Source: Streptomyces sp. CB01201 | GTDB taxonomy: Bacteria > Actinomycetota > Actinomycetes > Streptomycetales > Streptomycetaceae | Length of the DNA: 64,000 nucleotides | Assembly (NCBI RefSeq): GCF_002803085.1 | Contig: NZ_NNBJ01000010.1 | Location: 215,293 to 279,292, forward strand | Direction of reading: 5' to 3' | Shown: positions 52,948 through 62,156 of the stretch, piece after piece | How the letters are laid out: each line of letters starts with the position of its first letter | How positions within the stretch are numbered: the stretch's first letter is position 1 | The notes under the pieces: model-generated | Seen by the model: only the letters and a program-made list of their open reading frames with translations | What the model was told of the DNA's origin: nothing | The model's database searches: none | Made by a program: the position numbers and the translations under genes

Positions 52948-53751
52948 ATGAGCGTGAACACCGTCACCAACCGCTACGAAGGCCGCCGCGCCCTGGTCAC
53001 CGGGGGTGGCAGCGGCATCGGGCAGGCCACCGTGCTGCGCATGCTCGCGGAGGGCGGCCACGTGGTCGCCGCGGACGTCAGCGAGGCGGGCCTCAAGGAC
53101 ACCGCGGACAAGGCGGGCGCGGGCATCGGCCGGCTCACCACCCTCGTCGTCGACATAGCCGACGAAACGTCGGTCGCCGAGGGCGTCGCCGCCGCGGTGG
53201 CCGCGCTCGGCGGCCTGGACGTGCTGGTCAACGCGGCCGGCATCCTGCGTTCCTCGCACACCCACGAGACGAGCCTGGCCGACTTCAACCGGGTCGTCGC
53301 GGTCAATCTGACCGGCACCTTCCTGATGATCCGCGAGGCCGTTCCGGCGCTGCTCGAAGGCGACGGCGCGGCCGTCGTCAACTTCAGCTCGACCTCGGCG
53401 GTGTTCGCCCACCCCTACATGGCGGCGTACGCGGCCAGCAAGGGCGGCATCCAGTCGATGACGCACGCGCTCGCCGCCGAGTACGCCAAGCAGGGCATCC
53501 GCTTCACCGCCGTACAGCCCGGCTCGATCTCCTCCGGCATGACGGACGGATCCGGCGCCTCCCGCTCCAGCGTGGGTCCCGGCCTGCCCGCCGACGCCGA
53601 CATGTCGCTCTTCGCGAAGCTCGCCCCGGCCATCGGCCAGGGCTTCGCGGGTCCGGAGACGGTGGCCTCGGTGGTCGCGATGCTGGCGAGCGACGACGGC
53701 CGCTTCATCACCGGCACCGAGGTCCGCGTCGACGGCGGCACGCACTTCTGA
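52948..53751 (+). CDS. Short-chain dehydrogenase/reductase
   Basis: The 267-residue protein has the SDR cofactor site TGGGSGIGQA, the NAAG motif (VLVNAAGIL), and catalytic Ser-Tyr-Lys in NFSSTSAV and YAASKGG. It ends with the typical ITGTEVRVDGGTHF. It should oxidise or reduce a secondary alcohol with NAD(P)(H). Start ATG 52948. It is probably repressed by the divergent TetR. Confidence 0.92.
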   Translation: MSVNTVTNRYEGRRALVTGGGSGIGQATVLRMLAEGGHVVAADVSEAGLKDTADKAGAGIGRLTTLVVDIADETSVAEGVAAAVAALGGLDVLVNAAGILRSSHTHETSLADFNRVVAVNLTGTFLMIREAVPALLEGDGAAVVNFSSTSAVFAHPYMAAYAASKGGIQSMTHALAAEYAKQGIRFTAVQPGSISSGMTDGSGASRSSVGPGLPADADMSLFAKLAPAIGQGFAGPETVASVVAMLASDDGRFITGTEVRVDGGTHF

Positions 53752-53798
53752 CCGCCGGCAGGCACCCGCGGCCCGTGGCGCGGCGCTCCGACCCGCGC

Positions 53799-54320
53799 TC
53801 AGCCGGTGCCGAAGCGCTCCCACAGGCGCGGGAAGCGGGCCGCGAGCGCCGAGTCGTCCTCGAAGTCCAGCGGGGTCCCCTCGGGCTCCTCGGCCTGGGA
53901 CGGGATGCCGAGGTCCGGCGCCTCGACGCCGGTGAGCTGCTCGTACGCCTCGTCCGCGGCGTAACCGAGCTCCTCGCCGTCGCCGTCGACCTCCTCGTCG
54001 AACTCGCCGAGGAGGCCGGCGAGCGCGTCCGGGTCGTGCAGCGCGCCCTCGAAGACCTCGCGGCCCTGGCCGATGAGCCAGCAGCGGAAGTAGTCGAAGG
54101 CGTCGTCGCTCGCGCCGTCGAGCAGCACGGCCGCGGCTCCCCACAGGTCCCAGCGGTAGGCGCGGTTGTAGCGCGCCTCGAAGTGCCGGGCGAAGTCGAG
54201 CACGGAGTCGGGGTCGTACTGGAGCAGCCGGTCCACGATCAGGTCGGCCTGTTCCTCGGGGTCGCCGTCGGCGGCCTCGCGGGAACGGTCGACGATCTCC
54301 CAGAACTCCGTCTCGTCCAT
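53799..54320 (-). CDS. DUF4240-domain protein
   Basis: The 173-residue acidic protein has the DUF4240 pattern METEFWEIVDRSR-like N-terminus, LIVDRLLQYDPDSVLDFARHF and DDAFDYFRCWLIGQG. Function is unknown. ATG 54320 is used; a GTG one codon upstream also reads in frame. Confidence 0.85.
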   Translation of the reverse strand: MDETEFWEIVDRSREAADGDPEEQADLIVDRLLQYDPDSVLDFARHFEARYNRAYRWDLWGAAAVLLDGASDDAFDYFRCWLIGQGREVFEGALHDPDALAGLLGEFDEEVDGDGEELGYAADEAYEQLTGVEAPDLGIPSQAEEPEGTPLDFEDDSALAARFPRLWERFGTG

Positions 54321-54416
54321 CACGGAACCAGCATCGTGGGTGGGGCAGGGCGGCGCACGCGGAGCGCCGTTATTCGTCCGGTTGCCGCTACCGGCCGCCG
54401 CCTCCGCCCGGCCCGG

Positions 54417-55289
54417 CTACTCGTCGAGCGGGCGCAGCGGGGTCGCCACCGTCTCCCAGCGCGAGTCGAACCACGCCTGGACCTGCTGGAACTCCGCGCG
54501 TTCCAGGGGCCGCGCCCCGTTGCCCTCCAGGGTGGCCGGGAACAGGGTGTCGCTGTGCAGTTCCAGTACCTCTATGGACGCGGCGTCCACCAGGATGCGG
54601 GTCTTGCGCAGGAAGTAGTAGCCGGTCAGCATCTGGGTGCCGTTGATGAGGTAGCGCTTCTCGCCGGGCACCGTCGGCAGGCCCCGGATCTCCACGGACA
54701 CCGAGCCGACCGTGCCCTCCTCGGCCAGCTGGGTGAGCGAGTGGTGCAGCGCCTCCGCGTACATCCGGATGACCCGGCGCAGCCGCCGCAGCGGGCGCAT
54801 GTCGTCCGGGTCGTCGAGGTGGCGCGGGTAGGGGTGGTGGGTGTCCAGGTCCGGCACCAGGACCCGTACCCGGATGGAACGGGGGGCCGCGCGGTCACCG
54901 AGCCGGATCAGCTCGGCCTGCTGCTGGACGGCGCGGGACAGCTCCTCGGTGTGCAGCGACCAGACGTCGAGGGAGACGTGCGGGGCCTCGAAGGCGCGTG
55001 AGACGTAGTGGACCAATGGCCGCCCGATGGCAGCCTGCCGGGCCACCCGGGCGCCCCGCCCCGGCACGCCCTCCTCCAGGAGCTGCTCGTCGCGCAGCAG
55101 CTGGAGCGCCTTCTGTACGGTGCCGCGTCCGCAGCGGAAGCGGCGCATCAGCTGCTCCTGCTTGGGCAGCCCCTCGCCGGGCGCCGGCACCCCGTTCTGG
55201 ATGTCCTGGCGCAGCGCGTCGGCGACCAATCGGTAGCGGGGGATCTCCCCGGCCTCGTCCCGGTCGGCCCCATTGATGTGGGTCGTCAC
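54417..55289 (-). CDS. GntR-type regulator, paralogue 1
   Basis: The 290-residue protein has an N-terminal GntR winged helix (RYRLVADALRQDIQNG, LPKQEQLMRRFRCGRGTVQKAL) and a C-terminal domain unlike UTRA/FCD. It ends with QAWFDSRWETVATPLRPLDE, nearly the same as the end of the regulator at 55817. Both share a novel effector domain. Upstream lie CTGCCAATG sites at 55482 and a TCGCCAATG at 55390. ATG 55289. Confidence 0.82.
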   Translation of the reverse strand: MTTHINGADRDEAGEIPRYRLVADALRQDIQNGVPAPGEGLPKQEQLMRRFRCGRGTVQKALQLLRDEQLLEEGVPGRGARVARQAAIGRPLVHYVSRAFEAPHVSLDVWSLHTEELSRAVQQQAELIRLGDRAAPRSIRVRVLVPDLDTHHPYPRHLDDPDDMRPLRRLRRVIRMYAEALHHSLTQLAEEGTVGSVSVEIRGLPTVPGEKRYLINGTQMLTGYYFLRKTRILVDAASIEVLELHSDTLFPATLEGNGARPLERAEFQQVQAWFDSRWETVATPLRPLDE

Positions 55290-55389
55290 CCACAGAGGCT
55301 ACAACTCGCGGTCAGGACAGGCCAGATGGCTGCGGGAGGCGAGCAACTCCCCCTGTTGACCGGTTGGTTGGAGCAGATGGCCGAGCAAC

Positions 55390-55490
55390 TCGCCAATGGC
55401 ATAGTCGTGTTGCTCGATATGCAGTCGGTTGACCATAGATGGCAGCCATTCAGCCCGGGTAGGAGGAGGGCACACAATCGCCTGCCAATG
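55390..55490. promoter_or_regulatory. CTGCCAATG motifs before GntR paralogue 1 and the small membrane gene
   Basis: CTGCCAATG occurs at 55482-55490 and a variant TCGCCAATG at 55390-55398. The same 9-mer occurs at 56748-56756 and 56789-56797 before paralogue 2. It is a shared operator candidate. The gap 55290-55548 holds no other gene. Confidence 0.55.
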
Positions 55491-55548
55491 AGGGTACCGA
55501 GCGTCACTCCACGCGGTCCGCGGCGGCGACAACCGGAGGAGGTGTTCC

Positions 55549-55776
55549 ATGGGACTGGAGACACGCGTGCAAATCGTCCTCGAACTGCTGTCGAACGTGG
55601 GTGTGGTGTCCCTGCTCGGCCCCTCGGGCCTGCTGGTGCTCGCCCTGGGTGTGCTGCTCGCGAAGGGCGGCGGCGCGGACCGCGAACGGCCGGCGGCGGT
55701 GCCCGCCGGGCCGCGCACCAACCTCGTGTGCGTGGCGGCCGTGCTCCTGGTGATCGTGCTGATCGCCGCCCGCTGA
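55549..55776 (+). CDS. Small membrane protein between two GntR paralogues
   Basis: The 75-residue protein has two hydrophobic helices (VGVVSLLGPSGLLVLALGVLL and VCVAAVLLVIVLIAA) joined by a short charged loop. ATG 55549 follows GGAGG. There is no domain I recognise. Its position between two related regulators, with their motif in its promoter region, suggests it is a regulated target. Confidence 0.65.
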   Translation: MGLETRVQIVLELLSNVGVVSLLGPSGLLVLALGVLLAKGGGADRERPAAVPAGPRTNLVCVAAVLLVIVLIAAR

Positions 55777-55816
55777 ACGGGACTTCACGGCGAGCGGCGC
55801 CCGCTCCGGATCCGGC

Positions 55817-56728
55817 TCAGTTCGGATCCATGGGGCGGGCGATGGTGTTCCACAGGGAGTCGAACCACTGCTGGGTCTGCTCCACATAGCTCCGGGTGAC
55901 CTGGTCGTCGTCCACCACGGTGTGCCGGAAGAGCATGCCTTCCACGCCGAGCATGTCGTAGATCTCGATCGGATTCCGGTCGAGATCCACCGTGCGTTCG
56001 GTCACCTGGTAGTGCCCGGCGAGGACCTCGCGGCCGTTGAGGATGTACACCTTCTGCGTCGGGGTGATCGACACCTTGCGGGCCTCGACCGTCACGTCCG
56101 GGACCAGGTCCCGGACCTTCAGCATGCGCAGCGAGTGCCGCAGCGAGCCGTAGATGTGGTTGCTGGTGATCCGCAGCCGCTCGCGCGGGCGGACGTTCCC
56201 CAGGTCGCCGATCACCTGGGGCAGCGCCAGGGGCGCCTCGGCGTCGGGCAGCAGGATCCGCACCGCGACCCGGCGCGGACCCGCGCCCTCGGCCTGCACG
56301 GTCACGAGCGGGCCCGCCAGCGCCGCCGCCAGCGTCTCGCCATTGAGGCAGTACGCGTCGATGGTCACCTCGTCCTGGCGGAAGCACTGCGCCACCCGCT
56401 CGCCCAGGAAGACGCCCGCGGGCCGGGGCGAATGGCGGCGCGGTCCCGGCACCTCGCGCCGGTCCTCGACGGCGCGGCCCGGGCCCGGCCGGGCCACCGT
56501 CGGCGGGGTGCCCTGCTGGGCCCGCCGGATCAGACCCTCGCGCTCCAGGAGTTCCACGGCGCCGCGGACCGCGCCGCGCGGCACCGAGAAACGCTCGCTG
56601 AGCTGCGCCTGGGTCGGGAGGTGCTCACCGACCCGCAGCTCCCCGCCGGAGATGAGGGCACGCAGACCGTCGGCGACCACATCCCGCGGACGACGCTGTC
56701 CATCGGTAGAAGCGCTGGTTCCAGGCAC
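55817..56728 (-). CDS. GntR-type regulator, paralogue 2
   Basis: The 303-residue protein has a GntR winged helix (VVADGLRALISGGELRVG, LPTQAQLSERFSVPRGAVRGAV) and the same C-terminal domain type as the regulator at 54417, ending QQWFDSLWNTIARPMDPN. GTG 56728 is the start. Two CTGCCAATG motifs lie 20-69 bp upstream. The pair likely arose by duplication. Confidence 0.82.
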   Translation of the reverse strand: MPGTSASTDGQRRPRDVVADGLRALISGGELRVGEHLPTQAQLSERFSVPRGAVRGAVELLEREGLIRRAQQGTPPTVARPGPGRAVEDRREVPGPRRHSPRPAGVFLGERVAQCFRQDEVTIDAYCLNGETLAAALAGPLVTVQAEGAGPRRVAVRILLPDAEAPLALPQVIGDLGNVRPRERLRITSNHIYGSLRHSLRMLKVRDLVPDVTVEARKVSITPTQKVYILNGREVLAGHYQVTERTVDLDRNPIEIYDMLGVEGMLFRHTVVDDDQVTRSYVEQTQQWFDSLWNTIARPMDPN

Positions 56729-56747
56729 ACACCCAGCCTACAACGGC

Positions 56748-56797
56748 CTGCCAATGACGGCGAGTTGTCTGCTGGAAACTGCCCGTATCTGCCAATG
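56748..56797. promoter_or_regulatory. Two CTGCCAATG motifs before GntR paralogue 2
   Basis: Exact 9-mers at 56748-56756 and 56789-56797, spaced 41 bp start to start, in the 76-bp region between the WYL gene end and the GntR start. Confidence 0.6.
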
Positions 56798-56804
56798 GCC
56801 CGCG

Positions 56805-57821
56805 CTATTCATAGAGTTGGCGCAGAGCGCGAGCCGCCGCCGTGAACCGTGTGCGCAGTTCGGCGGGCTCCAGGACCTCCAACTCCGGCCCTACGGCCAT
56901 GAGTTGGCTGTACGCCACCTCCTGGGACTCGACCGGCAGGATGAGGGTCAGTCGGCCTTCCTCGTCCGGCTCCCCGGCCCGCTCCAGGGCCTCGCGCACG
57001 ACGCCCCGGTCGCCGGTGGTGTACGGCAGCAGGGCGGCTCCGGCCGGTGAGACCCGTACGACCACCGTATCCCTGAGTACCGTACGGGCGAACTCCTCGG
57101 CCCGGGCCTCCCAGAACCGCGGCAGGTCGAAGCCCTCGTCGCGCACGAAGCGGGCCTCGCCGGCCGCGACCGCCGTGAACCGGTCGAGCCGGTACACCCG
57201 GAAGTCGCCGCCCTCCTCGGCGGCCCGTGCGCACAGGTACCAGACGCCCGCCTTCAGGACCAGCCCGTACGGTTCCAGGTCGCGCTCGACCTCGCGCTCG
57301 GTGGCGCGCTCGGTGGCGCGCTTCGCCTCGCGGCGGGCCGGACGGCGGTATCCCACCCGTACGCACCGGTCGTCCCACACCGCCTCGGCCACGGCGGGCA
57401 GCAGCTCGGGCGTCTTCGGCTCCTGCCACCAGCCGGGGGCGTCCAGGTGGAAGCGCTGGGCGGCGGTGGAGGGGGCGTCCTTGAGGGACGGGAGCAGGGC
57501 CGCGGACACCTTCAGGCGGGCGGCCGAGGCGGCGTCCTCCAGGCCCATCTCCCGCAGCGCGCCCGGCACGCCGGACAGGAAGAGCACCTCCGCCTCGGAG
57601 CGGGCCAGGCCCGTGAGACGGGTGCGGTATCCGCCGACCAGCCGGTAGCCCCCGGCCCGCCCCCGGTCCGCGTACACCGGCACGCCTGCCTCGGCGAGCG
57701 CCTGCGCGTCGCGGGTGACGGTGCGTTCGGACACCTCCAGCTCTCGGGCGAGTTCGGTGGCGGTCATGGTGGGCCGGGCCTGAAGGAGCAGCACCATCTT
57801 GATGAGCCGGGCAGCACGCAT
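56805..57821 (-). CDS. WYL-domain regulator (YafY type)
   Basis: The 338-residue protein has a DeoR-like helix-turn-helix at the N-terminus (MTATELARELEVSERTVTRDAQAL) and a WYL domain with LEPYGLVLKAGVWYLCARA and the family arginine in FRVYRLDRF. A short Glu/Arg tandem (RATERATEREVERD) precedes the WYL core. WYL regulators often respond to nucleic-acid or nucleotide ligands. ATG 57821 is preferred; ATG 57836 is an alternative. Confidence 0.86.
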   Translation of the reverse strand: MRAARLIKMVLLLQARPTMTATELARELEVSERTVTRDAQALAEAGVPVYADRGRAGGYRLVGGYRTRLTGLARSEAEVLFLSGVPGALREMGLEDAASAARLKVSAALLPSLKDAPSTAAQRFHLDAPGWWQEPKTPELLPAVAEAVWDDRCVRVGYRRPARREAKRATERATEREVERDLEPYGLVLKAGVWYLCARAAEEGGDFRVYRLDRFTAVAAGEARFVRDEGFDLPRFWEARAEEFARTVLRDTVVVRVSPAGAALLPYTTGDRGVVREALERAGEPDEEGRLTLILPVESQEVAYSQLMAVGPELEVLEPAELRTRFTAAARALRQLYE

Positions 57822-57974
57822 GGGCCCATGATGCATGGGCCGCAGCTACCGGCGCGGGCTGCCCCTGGCGGGGCGGGCTTTCGCCGTGTGCACGGGGTAC
57901 CCCTGGCGGGGCGGCTTTCGGTTTCTGTCCGGGCCACTCCGCGGCGGGGCTTCCGGTGTCTGCGCGGGCCTGCC

Positions 57975-58140
57975 CTCCAGGGGCGCGGGGCTGGCACATG
58001 TGCGGCTCCGCCGCGCGGGCGCGACCGGCCACGCACGGCCTGCGGCCGAAGCTGTTGTTTTTCGGGTGCGGGCCCGTCCTGGGCTGATCGCGCAGTTCCC
58101 CGCGCCCCCATGGGTGCTGGGCCGTGCCGGGTGGTTCGGC
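57975..58140. repeat. Dispersed intergenic repeats, copy 2
   Basis: The gap 57837-58309 carries no gene I can support. It contains three GGGGCGCGGGG-like blocks (near 57979, 58082 and 58222). The 58082-58108 block is the complement of 49226-49252 with one change, and 58028-58050 matches 49250-49272. CTGCCC(T/C)GGCGGGGCGG units near 57857 and 57900 also repeat. Confidence 0.65.
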
Positions 58141-58309
58141 GGCGTGCTCCTGGTCCTGCTCCGGGGTGCGGATTGTGCGTGATGGGTCGCGCCCGCGCGG
58201 CGGAGCCGTACATGTCACAGCCCCGCGCCCCTAAATGCCCGGGGCCGCCCGTACCGGGCAAGTGCCCCTAGCCCGGGGCCGGGCCGTACGCGAGCCGTGT
58301 GGGCCGCGC

Positions 58310-59089
58310 CTAGCTGTGCTGGTCGGTGAGGGCGATGATCGAGAAGACCCCGCCCTGCGGGTCCCGGAGCAGGGCGAAGCGGCCGGGCGGGATCGAGGTG
58401 GGGGGTACGTGCACCTCGCCGCCCAGATCCCGTGCCCGCGCGGCGACCGCGTCGCAGTCGTCGACCTGGACGTACACCATCCAGTGCGCCGGCACCTCGG
58501 GCGGGAAGTCCGAGCCCATCCGCATCATGCCGCTGAAGCTCTCCCCGTCCAGCTTCCACTCCGTGTACTCGGAGGAGGACCCGTACGGGTCGGCCGCCTC
58601 CGTGTTCCAGCCGAAGACCGCCGCGTAGAACGTCTTCGCCCGATCGCTGTCGCGGGTGAGCAGTTCGAACCAGCACATGCCGCCCGGCTCGTCCACCACG
58701 CCGAAGCCCGCGTGCCGATCGGGCTGCCAGACGCCGAACACCGCGCCCTCGGGATCGCTGAAGACCGCGAGCCGGCCGGAGTCGAAGACGTCCATGGGGC
58801 CCGCGACGATCGAGCCGCCGTTGCCGGTCACCGCCGCGGCCGTCGCGTCGGCCGATTCGACCTGGAAGTACGCAAGCCAGGCCACCGGCTGCTCCGGCGC
58901 CCTGCAGGGCCCGTATCCGCCGACGTACCGGTCGCCGAGCAGGAACATCCCGTAGCCGCCCGCCTCCTCCATCGGCACGTCCGCGCCCCGCCAGCCGAAG
59001 AGGTCTCCGTAGAAGGCCTTGGCGGCGGGTACGCCGGTGGTCGAGAGGTCGGCCCAGGCGGGGGCGGACGGGCGGTTGTAGATCTTCAT
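58310..59089 (-). CDS. Two-domain VOC (glyoxalase/bleomycin-resistance-like) protein
   Basis: The 259-residue protein has two tandem vicinal-oxygen-chelate domains, starting at WADLSTTGVPAAKAFYGDLFGW and WFELLTRDSDRAKTFYAAVFGW. It resembles hydroxylase/lyase-like VOC proteins, not a specific enzyme. Start ATG 59089 follows GGGAG. It stands downstream of aceE and its terminator. Confidence 0.88.
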   Translation of the reverse strand: MKIYNRPSAPAWADLSTTGVPAAKAFYGDLFGWRGADVPMEEAGGYGMFLLGDRYVGGYGPCRAPEQPVAWLAYFQVESADATAAAVTGNGGSIVAGPMDVFDSGRLAVFSDPEGAVFGVWQPDRHAGFGVVDEPGGMCWFELLTRDSDRAKTFYAAVFGWNTEAADPYGSSSEYTEWKLDGESFSGMMRMGSDFPPEVPAHWMVYVQVDDCDAVAARARDLGGEVHVPPTSIPPGRFALLRDPQGGVFSIIALTDQHS

Positions 59090-59135
59090 GCGATGCTCCC
59101 GGAGTCGCGCCGCCCCCCGGGCGACCATTCACGCA

Positions 59136-59172
59136 CGCGTGCCCCGCCCCGGCAATCGGGACGGGGCACGCG
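59136..59172 (-). terminator. Terminator after aceE
   Basis: Arms CGCGTGCCCCGCCCCG and CGGGACGGGGCACGCG (one mismatch) flank GCAAT, 62-98 bp past the aceE stop codon. Confidence 0.7.
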
Positions 59173-59233
59173 CGCGTGACCTCCGGGCACCGGGGTCCCG
59201 GTGCTCGCGCACCGGGTTCCAGGACCCCGCGGG

Positions 59234-61930
59234 CTACAGGCCGTAGCGCTCGCGCGCTTCCTTCACGGACGTGACCGGGACCTCGCCGCGCTTGGCGAGC
59301 TGGGCCAGGGCCGCGACGACGATCGACTGGGCGTCGACGCCGAAGTGGCGGCGGGCGGCCTCGCGGGTGTCGGAGAGGCCGAAGCCGTCCGCGCCCAGCG
59401 AGGAGTAGTCCTGCTCGACCCACTGCGCGATCTGGTCCGGGACCTGGCGCATGTAGTCGGACACCGCGAGGACGGGGGAGTCCACGCCCTCAAGTGCCTT
59501 GCGGATGAAGGGAATCCGCTCCTCGCCGCGCAGCAGGGCGGCGTCCGCCTCCAGGGCGTCGCGGCGCAGCTCGGTCCAGGAGGTGGCGGACCACACGTCG
59601 GCGGCCACCCCCCACTCCTCGGCGAGCAGCTTCTGGGCCTCCAGGGTCCAGTGGATCGCGGTGCCCGAGCCGAGCAGCTGGATGCGCGAGGCGTTGACCG
59701 GAACCGTGACGCCCGCGGTCTCCGCCGTGTTGAAGCGGTACAGGCCCTTGATGATGCCCTCGTCGATGCCCGAGGGCTTCGCCGGCTGCGGCATCGGCTC
59801 GTTGTAGACCGTGAGGTAGTAGAAGACGTCCCGGTCCTCGCCCGGGGCCGCCTCGCCGTACATCCGGCGCAGACCGTCCTTGACGATGGCCGCGACCTCG
59901 TAGGCGAAGGCGGGGTCGTAGGACAGCGCCGCCGGGTTGGTCGCCGCGATCACCGGGGAGTGGCCGTCCGCGTGCTGGAGGCCCTCACCGGTCAGGGTCG
60001 TACGGCCGGCGGTGGCGCCCACCAGGAAGCCGCGGCCGAGCTGGTCGCCGAGCTGCCACATCTGGTCGGCCGTGCGCTGCCAGCCGAACATCGAGTAGAA
60101 GATGTAGAACGGGATCATCGGCTCGCCGTGCGTGGCGTACGCGGACGCCGCGGCGATGAAGTCGGCCATCGAGCCGGCCTCGGTGATGCCCTCGTTGAGG
60201 ATCTGGCCGTCCTTGGCCTCGCGGTAGTACATCAGCTGGTCGCGGTCGACCGGCTCGTACGTCTGGCCCTTCGGCGAGTAGATGCCGAGCGAGGGGAACA
60301 GCGACTCCATGCCGAAGGTGCGGGCCTCGTCCGGGACGATCGGCACCCAGCGCTTGCCGCTGGTCTTGTCGCGGATCAGGTCCTTCATCAGCCGGACGAA
60401 CGCCATGGTGGTGGCCATGGACTGGCTGCCGGAACCCTTGTCGAAGGCCGCGAACGACTTGTCGGCCGGGGCCGGCAGCGGGGCGAGCGCGTGGCTGCGG
60501 CGGGCCGGGGCCGGGCCGCCGAGGGCCGCGCGGCGCTCCTGGAGGTAGCGGACCTCGGGGGAGTCGGCGCCGGGGTGGCCGTAGGGGACCACACCGTCGA
60601 CGAACTGGTCGTCGGAGATGGGCAGTTCAAGAAGGTCGCGCATGTTCTTGAACTCGTCGTTGGTGAGCTTCTTCATCTGGTGGTTCGCGTTCTTGGACGC
60701 GAAGCCCTCACCGAGGGTGAAGCCCTTGACGGTCTGCGCCAGGATGACGGTCGGCGCGCCCTTGTGGGACAGGGCGGCCTTGTAGGCGGCGTACACCTTG
60801 CGCGGCTCGTGGCCACCGCGCGAGAGGTGGAAGCACTCCAGGATCTTGTCGTCCGAGAGCAGCTTTGCCATCTCGACGAGCGCCGGGTCCTTGCCGAAGA
60901 AGTCCTCGCGGATGTAGGCCGCGTCCCGCGTCTGGTACGTCTGCACCTGGGCGTCGGGGACCTCGCGCAGGCGGCGGACGAGGGCGCCGGTGGTGTCGAG
61001 CTGGAAGAGCTCGTCCCAGGCGCCGCCCCACAGCGACTTCACGACGTTCCAGCCGGCGCCGCGGAACTGGGCCTCCAGCTCCTGAACGATCTTGAAGTTG
61101 GCGCGGACCGGGCCGTCGAGGCGCTGGAGGTTGCAGTTGATGACGAAGGTCAGGTTGTCCAGACCCTCGCGGGCGGCGAGCGCGAGGGCCGCCGTCGACT
61201 CGGGCTCGTCCATCTCGCCGTCACCGAGGAACGCCCACACGTGGGAGTTGGAGACGTCCTTGATGTTCCGGTTGGTGAGGTACCGGTTGAAGCGCGCCTG
61301 GTAGATCGCGGAGAGCGGGCCGAGTCCCATGGACACGGTCGGGAACTCCCACAGCCAGGGCAGGCGGCGCGGGTGCGGGTAGGACGGCAGGCCGTCGCCG
61401 CCGGACTCCTGGCGGAACTTGTCCAGGTGCGCCTCGGTGAGGCGGCCGTCGAGGAAGGCGCGGGCGTAGATGCCGGGCGAGGCGTGGCCCTGGATGTAGA
61501 GCTGGTCGCCGGATCCGTCGCCCTCCTTCCCGCGGAAGAAGTGGTTGAAGCCGGTCTCGTACAGCCAGGCCGCGGACGCGAAGGTCGCGATGTGGCCGCC
61601 GACGCCGTACTTCGAGCCGCGGGTCACCATGGCCGCCGCGTTCCAGCGGTTCCATGCGGTGATCCGGCGCTCCATCTCCTCGTCGCCGTCGATGGCGGGC
61701 TCGGAGGAGGAGGGAATGGTGTTGACGTAGTCCGTCTCCAGCAGCTTCGGCAGGGCGAGGCCCGCGCCTTCGGCATGCTGGAGCGTGCGGCGCATCAGAT
61801 ACGCGGCCCTATGCGGGCCGGCGGCCTTGGCGACGGCATCGAGGGAGGCCGCCCATTCGGCGGTCTCCTCGGTGTCACGGTCCGGGAGCTGGTCGAGCTC
61901 GCTCGGAAACTTGGCTACGGGGTCGATCAT
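59234..61930 (-). CDS. aceE: Pyruvate dehydrogenase E1 (homodimeric type)
   Basis: The 898-residue thiamine-diphosphate enzyme decarboxylates pyruvate and passes acetyl to a lipoyl E2. The cofactor motif is GDGEMDEPESTAALALAA, ending NLTFVINCNLQR, and the N-terminus shows WNRWNAAAMVTRG and GGHIATFASAAWLYE. C-terminal transketolase-type segments follow (AGSMADFIAAASAYATHGEP). The length matches E. coli AceE. ATG 61930 is used. A GntR/FCD regulator gene lies upstream on the same strand. Confidence 0.97.
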   Translation of the reverse strand: MIDPVAKFPSELDQLPDRDTEETAEWAASLDAVAKAAGPHRAAYLMRRTLQHAEGAGLALPKLLETDYVNTIPSSSEPAIDGDEEMERRITAWNRWNAAAMVTRGSKYGVGGHIATFASAAWLYETGFNHFFRGKEGDGSGDQLYIQGHASPGIYARAFLDGRLTEAHLDKFRQESGGDGLPSYPHPRRLPWLWEFPTVSMGLGPLSAIYQARFNRYLTNRNIKDVSNSHVWAFLGDGEMDEPESTAALALAAREGLDNLTFVINCNLQRLDGPVRANFKIVQELEAQFRGAGWNVVKSLWGGAWDELFQLDTTGALVRRLREVPDAQVQTYQTRDAAYIREDFFGKDPALVEMAKLLSDDKILECFHLSRGGHEPRKVYAAYKAALSHKGAPTVILAQTVKGFTLGEGFASKNANHQMKKLTNDEFKNMRDLLELPISDDQFVDGVVPYGHPGADSPEVRYLQERRAALGGPAPARRSHALAPLPAPADKSFAAFDKGSGSQSMATTMAFVRLMKDLIRDKTSGKRWVPIVPDEARTFGMESLFPSLGIYSPKGQTYEPVDRDQLMYYREAKDGQILNEGITEAGSMADFIAAASAYATHGEPMIPFYIFYSMFGWQRTADQMWQLGDQLGRGFLVGATAGRTTLTGEGLQHADGHSPVIAATNPAALSYDPAFAYEVAAIVKDGLRRMYGEAAPGEDRDVFYYLTVYNEPMPQPAKPSGIDEGIIKGLYRFNTAETAGVTVPVNASRIQLLGSGTAIHWTLEAQKLLAEEWGVAADVWSATSWTELRRDALEADAALLRGEERIPFIRKALEGVDSPVLAVSDYMRQVPDQIAQWVEQDYSSLGADGFGLSDTREAARRHFGVDAQSIVVAALAQLAKRGEVPVTSVKEARERYGL

Positions 61931-62031
61931 GATCGCCGCCTTCCGGACAGGAGGGGGGTGGAGAAATAGGGGCCTTTGTCTGGCAGGACGGGGCCTTGGA
62001 CCGGTGAGTCCGCCGTTGACTGTAAGCCGAC

Positions 62032-62046
62032 GATCGATGATCGATC
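62032..62046. promoter_or_regulatory. Perfect GATCGAT palindrome before aceE
   Basis: GATCGAT-G-ATCGATC lies about 100 bp before the aceE start; a second perfect palindrome GGCACC-G-GGTGCC is at 62108-62120. The adjacent GntR/FCD protein could bind one of these. Confidence 0.5.
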
Positions 62047-62156
62047 AAAGCGTTGAGCCAAAAACTTCTTCGAATCGCAAAAGTCGGCACAGGGTGCCGC
62101 CAAAAAGGGCACCGGGTGCCTTGGATTGCCAGGTGCCCCGCAGCCTGCCGCGCAGG

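Noticed and set aside
57840..58309. Short genes in the gap before the VOC gene
   Set aside because: All frames are Gly/Arg/Pro-rich repeats; the stretch is explained by dispersed repeats.
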